From an uncultured Gilliamella sp. (lineage in GTDB: Bacteria; Pseudomonadota; Gammaproteobacteria; Enterobacterales; Orbaceae): 47,839 bases of DNA. The translations under genes and the position numbers were made by a program. Positions 17,651 through 27,848 of this stretch are shown one piece after another (position 1 is the first letter of the stretch; each line of letters starts with the position of its first letter). The DNA lies in assembly GCA_946482005.1 (NCBI GenBank), contig CAMLPV010000017.1, forward strand, positions 1-47,839, in the 5' to 3' direction. The notes below the pieces were generated by a model. That model was not told the DNA's origin, did not search any database, and saw nothing but the letters and a program-made list of their open reading frames with translations.

Positions 17651-19779
17651 GTTGGTCGCAAATCTACTTAAATTACGATCAAGATGCTTTAGCTGTCTAT
17701 GCTAATGTTGGCGTCATTCGACGTGCACTTAAAGATATTCAAGCCAATAAAGTCAAATTAATTGAACATCAGCAATCACATCTGTTATTCGAGGTTGATA
17801 GCCAACAAGTCAAACTGACACCACAAGGCATCCAAACGGCTAACTGTAGCTGTCCAGCCAGTGAACATTGTAAACACATAATCGCTGCTGTGTTATGGTT
17901 ACAAGAAAATCCCGTTATTGATCAAGTTGCTGCTAAAGCAAATAGTGACACATCTAATCAGCCAATTGAATCCTCTAACCACTATAGTGATCCTTTAGCC
18001 GAACTATTAACAATTGATAGTAGCCAATTATTTAAAACAGTGGGTAAGGCTAATATAAGATTAGCCTATCAACTTTTATTTGATTGGTCACAAAACGATG
18101 CGGTCAGCGTGCAAACTCAGGGCGTTCAACTTCGTATTCAAGTTCCACTCAGTACCACACCAATTATCTATACAGCGGGTACGGGCTTTGCTGGTATCAT
18201 TTCTGAATTACCAGATAAGCAAAAACAGGCAGTACATTTAGCGGTTATTGCTTATCTATTTCAACAGAATCAAAAAAACTGGCAATGGCCAGATCAGATT
18301 ATTACTGAACATCAGCAAAATAATCAGCAAGATCAGCTTAGTGATGATGAAATTCTCTTGATTAAACAGGTGCAGTCACAGATTAACTCATTGATAGAAC
18401 ATGGTTTGTCTCATGTTAGCAAAAGTCAATCTAACCAGCTACAGCTACTTAATATGTCCGCCAGAGCACAAGGGTTACCTATGTTAGCCGCTATGCTTAG
18501 GCAAATTTGTCAGTTAATTGAACTACAAGTTAATCGACATTTTTCTATTGAAGAACAAGATATTTTATTACTTTTAGCCCGATTAACCGCGCATTTGCAA
18601 ATACTATTAAATAGCCATGGTCAACAGCTTACAGATATGCGCGGTAATCAAAAACGCCAATATCAAACTAAAAATCAAACGTTAGATTTATTGCCACTAG
18701 GTGGTTATTGGTGGCAAAGCAAAACCGGTGCTCAAGGTGCCACATTCTACTTTTGGCAACCTGAGGATAATCAGTATTACCAAACAACAATAGCTAGACC
18801 CAACGATGCCGATATCAATTTCTATCGCGAAGCGATCTGGCAAACTGTCTGTCTATGGCAATCAATGCCAAATATGCTGATGAAAAGAGGGTTTACCTTG
18901 CATAATCCACGTCTAGCTGATGGTAATAATTTATCTGCTTTGGGTTCTAATGTAACGCTAAAGAAGACCGGTTGGAGTGATCAGGATTATCAAGTGTTTC
19001 GCACCACTAATGGTTTTCATGATTGGGCAGAGTTGTCCGATTATCTACAAAAAAATGATGTAAATGATTCTCTGTTTGACAATATATTGGCTATTCATAT
19101 CACCAATTCACAAAAACCAGAATTAGATGAAATTAGACAATGCCTAGTTTGGTGTATTAAAGATAACAAAAATAATCAACTACAATTGAGACTATTTTGG
19201 GATGGTATAGATGAGCAGCGTATTAGAATATTAAATTGTTTTTTAAAAACAGAACATAAACCTTTAACTGTCTTGGTAAAATGCATAAAAAATGACAATA
19301 ATTTAGATCTAGAGCCTTTTGCACTTTTTTATCAAGAGTCGCAAACCAAGCAGATTAATTTACTATATTTGGATTTTGATAACGAAAGTTTATTTGTTAG
19401 AAATAATACCCCCAAATTTTTCGAAAAATTCAATCAACTATTTGAAAAACTAAAATTATCAAACAAGAAAAATCTCAATACGCAAATTGCTTACCAACAA
19501 GATCCCATTGCAACATATATTATAAAACCAACCTTAACATTACTTGAAGCAATAACCAGTTCTGGTCGGCTAGTATTATCTAGTAGCGATAAACAAAAAA
19601 TCGAGGCGTTACAATTTCACTGTAATTCACTTGGCTTAACCACGCTAAGCCATACGCTAAATAAACTAACACAAAATCAACCAATAAAAATTGACCATAT
19701 TCTACAAACGGCATATCTCTGCCATTTAATGAGCAAAACTCATTATCAATTGCCAATAGTATTAATGGATGAATTATGA
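17647..19779 (+). CDS. yehQ: SWIM zinc-finger protein (YehQ-like)
   Basis: This 710-residue protein has a SWIM zinc-binding motif C-x-C-x5-C-x-H (CSCPASEHCKH) at about residues 66-76. SWIM domains bind DNA or proteins. The rest shows no catalytic motif I recognise, apart from helical stretches rich in Gln and Leu. ATG 17647 overlaps the VWA stop in an ATGA junction, so translation is coupled. It is the last gene of the DUF4132-MoxR-DUF5682-VWA-SWIM set and, by the E. coli yehQ precedent, an integral member of it. Biological role unknown. Confidence 0.85.
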   Translation: MSWSQIYLNYDQDALAVYANVGVIRRALKDIQANKVKLIEHQQSHLLFEVDSQQVKLTPQGIQTANCSCPASEHCKHIIAAVLWLQENPVIDQVAAKANSDTSNQPIESSNHYSDPLAELLTIDSSQLFKTVGKANIRLAYQLLFDWSQNDAVSVQTQGVQLRIQVPLSTTPIIYTAGTGFAGIISELPDKQKQAVHLAVIAYLFQQNQKNWQWPDQIITEHQQNNQQDQLSDDEILLIKQVQSQINSLIEHGLSHVSKSQSNQLQLLNMSARAQGLPMLAAMLRQICQLIELQVNRHFSIEEQDILLLLARLTAHLQILLNSHGQQLTDMRGNQKRQYQTKNQTLDLLPLGGYWWQSKTGAQGATFYFWQPEDNQYYQTTIARPNDADINFYREAIWQTVCLWQSMPNMLMKRGFTLHNPRLADGNNLSALGSNVTLKKTGWSDQDYQVFRTTNGFHDWAELSDYLQKNDVNDSLFDNILAIHITNSQKPELDEIRQCLVWCIKDNKNNQLQLRLFWDGIDEQRIRILNCFLKTEHKPLTVLVKCIKNDNNLDLEPFALFYQESQTKQINLLYLDFDNESLFVRNNTPKFFEKFNQLFEKLKLSNKKNLNTQIAYQQDPIATYIIKPTLTLLEAITSSGRLVLSSSDKQKIEALQFHCNSLGLTTLSHTLNKLTQNQPIKIDHILQTAYLCHLMSKTHYQLPIVLMDEL

Positions 19780-19949
19780 ATGGCTGATTTAATTAGGGGA
19801 ATGAACAAATAAAAGAGCAATTATATGAAATGATCTGTCTATAAACTAACCAATCAAGATATTAATTACCATTTGCTTTGCTAAATTTTGTCCACCGTTA
19901 ATAAATAATTTTATAACGGTATGGATATCTTTATATTTTTTCAAGATTT

Positions 19950-19970
19950 TTGATTAGATTTTGTAATCAA
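19950..19970. terminator. Weak AT-rich inverted repeat between convergent genes
   Basis: TTGATTA (19950-19956) and TAATCAA (19964-19970) form a 7-bp stem with a 7-base loop in the 217-bp gap between the convergent SWIM and nuclease/ATPase genes. The flanks are AT-rich but there is no strong U-tract, so terminator function is only possible. I see nothing else in this gap. Confidence 0.25.
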
Positions 19971-19996
19971 CAATTCTATTAAGCATTATTATTAGT

Positions 19997-22900
19997 TTAA
20001 TTAAGTAGCCCAGTATCTAATTTATCTATAGCACTATTTACCGAAGGTATATCTGATTTTAATAAACTATCCCAAATATCAAGACAGGTATTAATTGTGT
20101 TGTAATCTTCATCTTCTAGCGCTTCATCATATAATCTTTGTAGGAAATTTATTAAGTGATCTTCATTAATATAAAAGTTTGTTTTATCATAATGTTGTAT
20201 GATAGTTTCAAGTAATTTAAATATAGGTTGCCCAAAACTTATTAAACTTTTAGGTGTTTTATTTAAATAATAAACTAAATCTTCAAAGCAATAGATAGCT
20301 GCTTTTGATGAAATAAATAGGTTAAATAGTTTATCAATGTTTGGTTTTTTCCAATAGTTTTCATAACTTATACAGCCTCCGATCCTTTTTAATATGTTTA
20401 TATCATCATCATTCAATAAAACTTGATAAATATTTTCAATTTTATCAATCTTATCATTATAATTATCTTGCCGTAATAATTGACATAACATGGATACACA
20501 ACCTTTTTTCAAAATAGCATCTTGTAAAAGATATTGTTGCTGTTGTATGAATAAATCATAAAAAAACCAGCGAGCATAAATTTGTATTCCAGCTAATTCT
20601 TTAACCTCATCTATGTGTGAATTGGCCATTTTTATTACTAAATCAATATATTGTGATTGGTATTTCAATTCGAAACCTTGATTGAAAAATCGATATGCAT
20701 CATTAGCACAGGTCATACGCAGATCTTTATGACATAATTCAATAAATTTTTGATGAGCATAATCATTATTATAATTGAGGATTGGTGCTAAGAGAGAAAC
20801 GGCTGCAATATTAACTGCGGGATGATTGTCATTGATCGCGTTGTCAATTATGGCTAAGTGTTGTAAAGCAAATTCTTGGTTATGCCAAAAAATTTTTGAG
20901 ATAGTCAGATATGCTTTGCCTCGAATACAATTTAACATAGTATTTGTTAGGGAGTTGGCACTAGCCTTATCTGCTGAATCTTCTTGCTCAGCAGATGTAA
21001 CAGTCAGTTTACCGTCTTCTGGATTTCTGGAATTTAAAGTGAGATTTATTAATGAATCAACTAATGATTTAGAGCAATTCTTTGCTCTACTTTTAATTAA
21101 TCGGACTAAAGAATATTCACATTCTGTTTTATTAAAATGAAAAATCACTTGTTCAATCAAAGATATTGGACAAGTTTCAACCGTATTATTTGTATCTTGT
21201 TGGTTATTACCCTCAGCTAAACCATTAAATATTGCATTGATATATTGGGGATCAATATTCCTAGGTAATGTTAGTGCAAATTTAGCAAAACGGTCGGGTT
21301 CTTTTGTTACACTTTCCATTAAACTACGGCTAAATTGTCTAATACTTGCTTCAGAAGCTAAATCATCAGTTATTTGAATCCAACTATTTACTTTACGAGG
21401 AATTTTTGATGATAAAACTATTTTTCGCCATGCTTTATTAGAAAGTTTATTGTCTTTAGGTAAAGGCGACCTTATAAAACCGCCGATAGACGTATAATTT
21501 TCACAAAAATCTGAGCTTGTATAAGAACTAAATTTACGATTTAAAACGCCCATTAACTGTTTTGATTTTATAGAAATTCGATGCTTATCTAATGTCGGTA
21601 ATAGAAAATATTGTAACTCCCCCCAATAACTTAAATATATTCCGTTTCGAGTATATTTAAGTTGCTCTTCTATTTCAGCTATGGATTTTGTCTTCGGAAA
21701 GCTATAAATCTTTTCTTCTAACTGTCTAAATAATTCTTTGGAGCAATATGGAGAAAACTTACCGATAAGTTTACCTGGTAGTAACCAACACGGTTCTTTA
21801 TATTTATTACCACATATTAAACGTTCATTTGGTGACTCTAATAACCAACTTATAACTTGATCTGCATATTCTGGAGATAAATTTAATAATAATTTTACAA
21901 TTATATGATTAATAATATTATTATCTTTTTTCATAAAAGGTGAAATTATAGAAAATAATATATCAGATTGCTGGTTAAGTTGCTTTCCAGCAGTTTCAAT
22001 CATGATAAGTAGACCGATTCGAAAACTAGAGATAGGATTAATATCTCTATATTTAGAACGAAATAGCCACGTATGAATCGAATCATTATATTCTATATCA
22101 AGAATACCACTTAAATAATCTAATGAAAATTCAATTAGTTGTTTAGGTATTATTAGGGAAAGTTTTTTTATCTCTTTAAGATTATTATTAGTCCAAAAAT
22201 CGGAGCCTGTTATTTTATTTTCGTTATAAAAGTAAAGATCTTTATATATAGCATTTCTATAAAATTCAAGTATCATTTGGATAAGATAAAGAGCGCGTAA
22301 AGGTTTAATTTGAATTAATGATTGCCAATCAATATAAAAAGGCTTACAACCTAATTCGAATAATTGTTTTCTAAATTCGAACAATTCATCGCTGTCTTCT
22401 TCAACTCTTCTTGGAAGAGTGAAGTTCACTCTTTGATTCCATAAATCAGACTGACCAATAAAATCAGTTAAGTGATTAATGATTAAATTAGGTTTAACTC
22501 TTGAAATAGATTGAAGCAGTTGGATAGCATGATTAATTAACTTTTCATTATCACTTTTGAGCCAATTTTCGATAATTGTTTGCTCACAAAAATAAGAAAT
22601 AATAGTAATATTCGAAACACAGGTGATATTTAAAAATTTGTCAAATAATTCAGGTGTATTAAGAATTTTCTCAATAAGTAATTTTATCGGTTGTTTGATA
22701 CGTTTAATTTCTTTGATTGTATTTAAAACTAAAATTTTTAAATGAAAACGAATATTGTTATTGAATAAAATAGCCTCAGCACAATTGCAAAAAGCTTTTT
22801 CGCTATGGTCAAGTAGCATAGTTAACGTATATTTAAGATGTTCTCTTTTGGTTAACGTTTGTTCTTCATAATTACCAATGTGATTCAATAAAGTCTGAGG

Positions 22901-24628
22901 TGATTGAATTCCAGCTTGAAAAAGTGCAAGGCCGACGTGGTAATCAAATAACGCTTGATGGCGAAAGCTGATTCGATTATTTTGTTTACTAAGTAGTCCT
23001 ACTGAAAGGCAAGCATCAAGTTGTTTTTTTGTACTTGCATCAAGTGTATGTTCTGAAATTGATAGTTGTGATGAACCACTCATCAATGAAACTATCGTAT
23101 TGATAAATTCCGAAGCTGATTGTTCATTGATACCAAGTTTATTAATCTTATCTAATCTATCTTCCAAAAAATTCTTAATTAATTCTAATTTACTACTAAA
23201 CTGAGGTGCTTTTTGGTTGCGTTGAGCTATTGCTAAATATATTCCCAACCATAAAGGAATTTTTAATATCTCTTGTTTTTGTGTAGAAAGAGAACTAAAA
23301 GGTTCATAAGGGGAAATTAATGGTTTAATAGTATCTTCATCTAAAAGTGTTAACTTGATGTCAAAACGATCCTCTTTGACACTTTCTAACCATTTAGATA
23401 AAGCAATATCTTCATTTAAATCAAAGTCCCTTGACGCCAGAACGATGCTAATATCTTTTCCTTCTTTTCTTAATCTTTGAACTTGATCCATCATTTTACG
23501 ACAGATTTCTAAAGCATTACTCGAATGAGTGCCAGTCCATCTTATGGCATCAAGTTGATCAAGAATAAATACGATTTTTTTTTGTGAAGAAAATTTACTG
23601 CAACTTCCGATTGGACAATAAGGAAAACCTAGCGACTTACCAAACTCATTAATATTATTTTCGGGACGGCGTCTATCTAATCGAATCGGTACTGAAATAA
23701 TTTTGTTTGTCGTTAAGTAATTATGTAATTCCAACAGTAGCACACTTTTTCCACTGCCTGCTTCTGCTGAAATTAGAGTAATGGCATGACTTTCAATTGA
23801 GTTAATAACTGAAGTTAATTCACCTCTTTTAATTAATGTCTCACTAATAAGAAAAGGTTCTATTGATTGTTGAAATTCATCAGATAAAGAAGTGATTACC
23901 GTTGATATTCTATCATCATCAGGAATAATTTTGGGTTCAAATCCATTGTCTTTTAAATCAGTTAATAAATCGGTTGCGGTTATTGTTTGCCGTAATTTAT
24001 TAAAATCTTCAGGATAGTTTTTTAGAAAAGTGATAAGTCTGCCAGAATCATCCATAAATAAATTACCAGCTCTACTCTCAAGTTCTTCTATGGTTTTAAT
24101 ATTTATATCATAAGCAATAATATGAAATTTTTTCAGAAAATTTATAGCCTGTAGTAAATCTGATTTAACCTCAGCATCTAAATTCAAATATCGGCAAATG
24201 CTATTAAAATCTTTCTCACGCTCTTTACTGGCTTTGATTTGGTATTTTAAAAAATCCTCGGGATTATTACTATTAAGAGCACTTATTCTAAGATCGTTGA
24301 TCTTTTTACATGGTAATGGCGATATTAAGTGGTATTCGCTTTGGTCACGTTGAATTTGGAATAGAGCATTTTTTAAAATATTGTACTCATTGAGTTTAGG
24401 TAACGTCCAATACTCACTATTACCCGCACCACTTTTACATTGGTAATATCGTTTTTTACCATCCTTAAGTTCGGTTAAAACATCAACACCTTCTTCATCA
24501 TTTCCAATAGGTTCAACAATCACCGAATTGACTTTTTCTTCAAGTAAAAGAAGTAATTGATAGGCTATCCAATTTGCTTCATATCGATGTCCAATTTTTT
24601 CAGAAAATCCACCAGCTTCTAACGCCAT
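19997..24628 (-). CDS. Probable anti-phage STAND ATPase with N-terminal nuclease (Avs/bNACHT-like)
   Basis: This 1543-residue protein has three parts. Residues 1-70 carry G-x(2)-Y-E, then E39, G-V-D49-V and Q63-C-K65, matching the E...D...(E/Q)xK pattern of PD-(D/E)XK nucleases of the Cap4/DUF4297 or Mrr type. A P-loop ATPase follows, with Walker A AEAGSGKS at about 288-295, a Walker B-like FILDQLDA at about 354-361 and a sensor-like LASRDFD near 405. About 1000 residues of helical repeats follow, with no membrane segment. This is the arrangement of AVAST (Avs) and bNACHT defence proteins, in which the C-terminus senses a phage product and ATPase oligomerisation activates the effector. AGGA lies 9 bases before the ATG. 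It stands alone beside the core gene yccS. The assignment to a specific Avs type is not made. Confidence 0.72.
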   Translation of the reverse strand: MALEAGGFSEKIGHRYEANWIAYQLLLLLEEKVNSVIVEPIGNDEEGVDVLTELKDGKKRYYQCKSGAGNSEYWTLPKLNEYNILKNALFQIQRDQSEYHLISPLPCKKINDLRISALNSNNPEDFLKYQIKASKEREKDFNSICRYLNLDAEVKSDLLQAINFLKKFHIIAYDINIKTIEELESRAGNLFMDDSGRLITFLKNYPEDFNKLRQTITATDLLTDLKDNGFEPKIIPDDDRISTVITSLSDEFQQSIEPFLISETLIKRGELTSVINSIESHAITLISAEAGSGKSVLLLELHNYLTTNKIISVPIRLDRRRPENNINEFGKSLGFPYCPIGSCSKFSSQKKIVFILDQLDAIRWTGTHSSNALEICRKMMDQVQRLRKEGKDISIVLASRDFDLNEDIALSKWLESVKEDRFDIKLTLLDEDTIKPLISPYEPFSSLSTQKQEILKIPLWLGIYLAIAQRNQKAPQFSSKLELIKNFLEDRLDKINKLGINEQSASEFINTIVSLMSGSSQLSISEHTLDASTKKQLDACLSVGLLSKQNNRISFRHQALFDYHVGLALFQAGIQSPQTLLNHIGNYEEQTLTKREHLKYTLTMLLDHSEKAFCNCAEAILFNNNIRFHLKILVLNTIKEIKRIKQPIKLLIEKILNTPELFDKFLNITCVSNITIISYFCEQTIIENWLKSDNEKLINHAIQLLQSISRVKPNLIINHLTDFIGQSDLWNQRVNFTLPRRVEEDSDELFEFRKQLFELGCKPFYIDWQSLIQIKPLRALYLIQMILEFYRNAIYKDLYFYNENKITGSDFWTNNNLKEIKKLSLIIPKQLIEFSLDYLSGILDIEYNDSIHTWLFRSKYRDINPISSFRIGLLIMIETAGKQLNQQSDILFSIISPFMKKDNNIINHIIVKLLLNLSPEYADQVISWLLESPNERLICGNKYKEPCWLLPGKLIGKFSPYCSKELFRQLEEKIYSFPKTKSIAEIEEQLKYTRNGIYLSYWGELQYFLLPTLDKHRISIKSKQLMGVLNRKFSSYTSSDFCENYTSIGGFIRSPLPKDNKLSNKAWRKIVLSSKIPRKVNSWIQITDDLASEASIRQFSRSLMESVTKEPDRFAKFALTLPRNIDPQYINAIFNGLAEGNNQQDTNNTVETCPISLIEQVIFHFNKTECEYSLVRLIKSRAKNCSKSLVDSLINLTLNSRNPEDGKLTVTSAEQEDSADKASANSLTNTMLNCIRGKAYLTISKIFWHNQEFALQHLAIIDNAINDNHPAVNIAAVSLLAPILNYNNDYAHQKFIELCHKDLRMTCANDAYRFFNQGFELKYQSQYIDLVIKMANSHIDEVKELAGIQIYARWFFYDLFIQQQQYLLQDAILKKGCVSMLCQLLRQDNYNDKIDKIENIYQVLLNDDDINILKRIGGCISYENYWKKPNIDKLFNLFISSKAAIYCFEDLVYYLNKTPKSLISFGQPIFKLLETIIQHYDKTNFYINEDHLINFLQRLYDEALEDEDYNTINTCLDIWDSLLKSDIPSVNSAIDKLDTGLLN

Positions 24629-24857
24629 TATTTTATATCCTAAATCTTTTCCAATCCTATAAAATATGAGCTCATTTAAATTATTTTCAAGGAAATTTCG
24701 ATTAAGTTTTTTTCAAATATTGATTATGACCTAAATTTAATGAATACTATTTTTATTAATGATCATACTTTTATAAACAATCTGATTTAATAGTTATATT
24801 GAAGAAATTACATTAATATAATGTTGTTTATTTCATTGCAAAAGATAACAACCGGTT

Positions 24858-25313
24858 ATGATAAATTTTAGTTTGCAATCATGGCAAGAGGAGATGAGTG
24901 GACTTACTTTTGAGTTTGCTTTACCCACTTTTAAAGATGAATGTAGAAGTAAAACGTCAAAATATTTAGCTGAAAGTGCATTTAGTTTTATTGAAGGTGT
25001 ATTTTTTTATCATCTACCTAATTATCAGAACTTTGGTCATTGGGGAACAACCGAAGTGAGTAAACAACATTGGTCTCATATCAGACTAGTATTGCAAAAG
25101 TTGAATAATAAACTTGAACAAGCAGAGTATTTCCACCAGTTAAAAACCGTTTTGTATGATTTTCAATTCATTTTCGATGAAGATTGGCGACAAGATATGG
25201 TTATAAAATTTGCCGAATACAAAGTTAACCTCTCTCAGATGATTAGCCAGATTATTGAGTGGTTTGATGAAAATATACAAAAATATAATACTGTCTTTAT
25301 TAAAGGTATTTAA
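24858..25313 (+). CDS. Small hypothetical protein beside the defence gene
   Basis: This 151-residue, aromatic-rich soluble protein is not recognised. It shows no signal peptide, membrane segment or cysteine motif. The C-terminal half is predicted helical and acidic (the D-E-D-W-R-Q-D-M and I-I-E-W-F-D-E-N stretches). It is divergent from the nuclease-STAND gene across a 229-bp AT-rich gap, and its stop is only 10 bases from the stop of yccS. No clear ribosome binding site precedes ATG 24858. It could be an accessory or modulator of the defence gene, a cargo gene that arrived with it, or unrelated. Confidence 0.6.
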   Translation: MINFSLQSWQEEMSGLTFEFALPTFKDECRSKTSKYLAESAFSFIEGVFFYHLPNYQNFGHWGTTEVSKQHWSHIRLVLQKLNNKLEQAEYFHQLKTVLYDFQFIFDEDWRQDMVIKFAEYKVNLSQMISQIIEWFDENIQKYNTVFIKGI

Positions 25314-25323
25314 AACTGTTCTA

Positions 25324-27468
25324 TTAGACGCTTTGATTACTCAATTTATCAATAAGAGACATTATTTCTGGCAGAATATCTAAAATTAAAGCTAATTGCT
25401 GCATTACCAGGAGATCATTATTGATTTGATCATCATTAAACGACAATGATTCAATATAACTGGTAACCACTTTTTTTAGGGCTTGATATTCACCATCGAT
25501 TTTTTGGCTACTTAAAATATTAATTATATATACCGACACATCATCAAAAAGCTCAAGCGTGTGGGTAGAAATACTTTTATCGCGATGCGCACCGAGCGTC
25601 GATAAATAACTAATAAACGTATGATTAAGTGTTAATAATCGGAAACCTTGTTCAATGACATCTGGTTTTACATGAGGCTCTTTGGTCATTAAGCTGATTA
25701 AGGATGATAAATCGGCATTACTGTCATGAGCAGCTCGTCGCGCAACGCGATATTTAGGATCATTGGTTTTGCCAGATACATATTGGCTTCCAATTAACGC
25801 TAAGTAATGACTATCATCATGGCAAACTCGATCGAGTAATTTAGGCAAATTTCTAAACTTCCAATCCGGCCAAATAAAACTAACAGCCAACCAAGCAATA
25901 AAACAACCAATTAATGTCGCAATAATGCGCGAAATTGCTACCGAAACACTGCTTTCACCAATCAAACTAAAACTAAAGAACACCAATAAAGTGATAAAAG
26001 CGGTCGCATAGGCGTATTGTGAATTCTTAAATAAGAAAAACAACCAACCGGTCAAAATTATTAATACTAATTGCGCTTCAACACTTGGGAATAAATAAGT
26101 TAATGGGATACCGACAACAATGCCTAAAACCGTGCCGATCACCCGTAATTTTAAGCGGTATTTTGTGGTCGAATAGTTAGGCTGACAAACAAACAGGCTG
26201 GTTAAAATAATCCAATAACCATGAGAAAGATGAGAAAAGTAAATCACCATGTAACCAATAAAAAGTACTATACTCATACGAATTGCATGACGAAATAGTG
26301 ATGATTTTAGCGTTAAATTTTGTTTAATTCTTGCAAAAATATCATGGAAGCGAGTTAGCTCTTCATCAATTAATTGATTATCTTCTTGAGCTTTAGACAA
26401 ATGTTGCTCGGTATCAATATTGGCCAATAATAAATCGATGGCGAGCAAATTTTGGTGAAGATTTTGCAGCGACTTTATTAATAACAAATTGGCATTAGAT
26501 TGTTGTCGATACTGAACGATTGCTTCTTCAAGATAAGTAAAATAACGAGCAAATAACGGATCATGATGATAAGTTTGATTTAATTTAATCGAAACCGCTA
26601 GCTTGGCACAAGCTTTAGCTTGTAAATTTAGAATTCGTGCAAAACGAAATAATAGATCACTATGTTTAAAGTGTTCACTGAGCGCTTGATAATCACCATG
26701 AGATGAACTCGCTCGCTCATGAATATCTTGGGCAACAAAATAATAGCTTAACATTTTCCTGATATAAGCTTGTCCACGAAATCCTTTCAAACGATTAAAC
26801 AGCGAACGCTTAGCATCGTTAAACACCTTAATCACTTGAGTATTACTTTCCGTTAACTCAAGAGTTTGCCGTTTAAAACCTTCCGATTCATCAGGATCGA
26901 ACATAGCGGCTTTGGCATCAAGATAGAGTGATAGTTTTATAAAACAATTTGTTAGCGTTTGTTGAGTTGTGCGAATTGGTTGCACAATCGACTCAACTAA
27001 TGAAACCACATTATACCAAAGTGCGCCCAATAGCAGAAAACAAGGAAGGGTATAGTTATCTTCAAACAAATTATGCCCAAGCATGGTATAAGCGGCAATC
27101 AACAACGAACCAAAAGCTATCACCCCGTAACGTTGCCCAAGCGAGCCGAGCATGATGAACATAAATGTTGAACTCACTAAACCAACAATAAACAGTAGAG
27201 GAAAATCAAACAATAACTCGACGGAAAACGTTGCAATCGCAAAGCAAACTAGTGTAAGCAAAATATTAATACAGCGACTCAACAAACGAGTATCAATTTC
27301 AGTCAATCCAGCGGCAACCACACCTAAAGTAAGCGGAATTACCAACGAGACCGAACCAAAATACCATGGTACTAGCGTCGAGCCAGTTAAGCTCACTAGC
27401 ATACGAATACTAAATAGCAAATTACTGCTATAAAACACTTTGCGTAAAGATATGATAAAAGAATGCAC
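25324..27468 (-). CDS. yccS: YccS/YhfK-family inner-membrane protein (FUSC-like)
   Basis: This 714-residue protein closely matches the length of E. coli YccS (about 717). It has two clusters of hydrophobic segments, at residues about 15-150 and about 395-525, separated and followed by large cytoplasmic helical regions. This is the architecture of the YccS_N plus FUSC-like families, related to aromatic-acid efflux proteins such as AaeB; the substrate of YccS is not known. The start is a GTG at 27466-27468 with no obvious Shine-Dalgarno. The next plausible methionine lies well inside the first membrane segment, so GTG is kept. Monocistronic. Confidence 0.85.
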   Translation of the reverse strand: MHSFIISLRKVFYSSNLLFSIRMLVSLTGSTLVPWYFGSVSLVIPLTLGVVAAGLTEIDTRLLSRCINILLTLVCFAIATFSVELLFDFPLLFIVGLVSSTFMFIMLGSLGQRYGVIAFGSLLIAAYTMLGHNLFEDNYTLPCFLLLGALWYNVVSLVESIVQPIRTTQQTLTNCFIKLSLYLDAKAAMFDPDESEGFKRQTLELTESNTQVIKVFNDAKRSLFNRLKGFRGQAYIRKMLSYYFVAQDIHERASSSHGDYQALSEHFKHSDLLFRFARILNLQAKACAKLAVSIKLNQTYHHDPLFARYFTYLEEAIVQYRQQSNANLLLIKSLQNLHQNLLAIDLLLANIDTEQHLSKAQEDNQLIDEELTRFHDIFARIKQNLTLKSSLFRHAIRMSIVLFIGYMVIYFSHLSHGYWIILTSLFVCQPNYSTTKYRLKLRVIGTVLGIVVGIPLTYLFPSVEAQLVLIILTGWLFFLFKNSQYAYATAFITLLVFFSFSLIGESSVSVAISRIIATLIGCFIAWLAVSFIWPDWKFRNLPKLLDRVCHDDSHYLALIGSQYVSGKTNDPKYRVARRAAHDSNADLSSLISLMTKEPHVKPDVIEQGFRLLTLNHTFISYLSTLGAHRDKSISTHTLELFDDVSVYIINILSSQKIDGEYQALKKVVTSYIESLSFNDDQINNDLLVMQQLALILDILPEIMSLIDKLSNQSV

Positions 27469-27848
27469 GTTATTGAGTGTTTGAAGAGAGTTAATATAAT
27501 TAGGATAAGGATACTATAATCTTTAAAGTAAACAAAGCTTCTTTATGCTTTATCGAATAATGATTCATTATTTTATATGGTTAATTTATGATTGAATTAT
27601 AAGAAAACAATTAATTTATTCTTATTTCATTTTTATTACCATCTTAAATTTATTTGCATGTTCTATTTTGAATTACTGTGCACTTAAAAATTGGTTCTTA
27701 TTGTTATCAAAACCTTAATATCACAATGAAGCGTCGCGATAATTTTTACAGAAGTTTATAGTTCAAATAAATAAACTTGCTTTGCTTATACTGGCTAATA
27801 AAATTAAAGAGCAGTAATTGAAAGCCAATCAAGAAGTTTAAAATAAAC
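27469..27848. other. Intergenic region, no gene seen
   Basis: This AT-rich gap separates the divergent yccS start from the end of the lexA operon. It contains no convincing reading frame. A TATACT at 27787-27792 on the + strand lies 57 bp before a good hairpin at 27849 and could mark a small RNA, but its -35 region is poor. The yccS promoter must lie here and I could not place it. Confidence 0.4.

Noticed and set aside
1..19779. Transposon-driven origin of the DUF4132 array
   Set aside because: I found no transposase, terminal inverted repeats or target-site duplications around the copies or scars. Homologous tandem duplication explains the pattern better.
20826..21140. 104-codon + strand frame opposite the nuclease-STAND gene
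   Set aside because: It lies fully within a long, well-supported gene on the other strand and resembles no known family.
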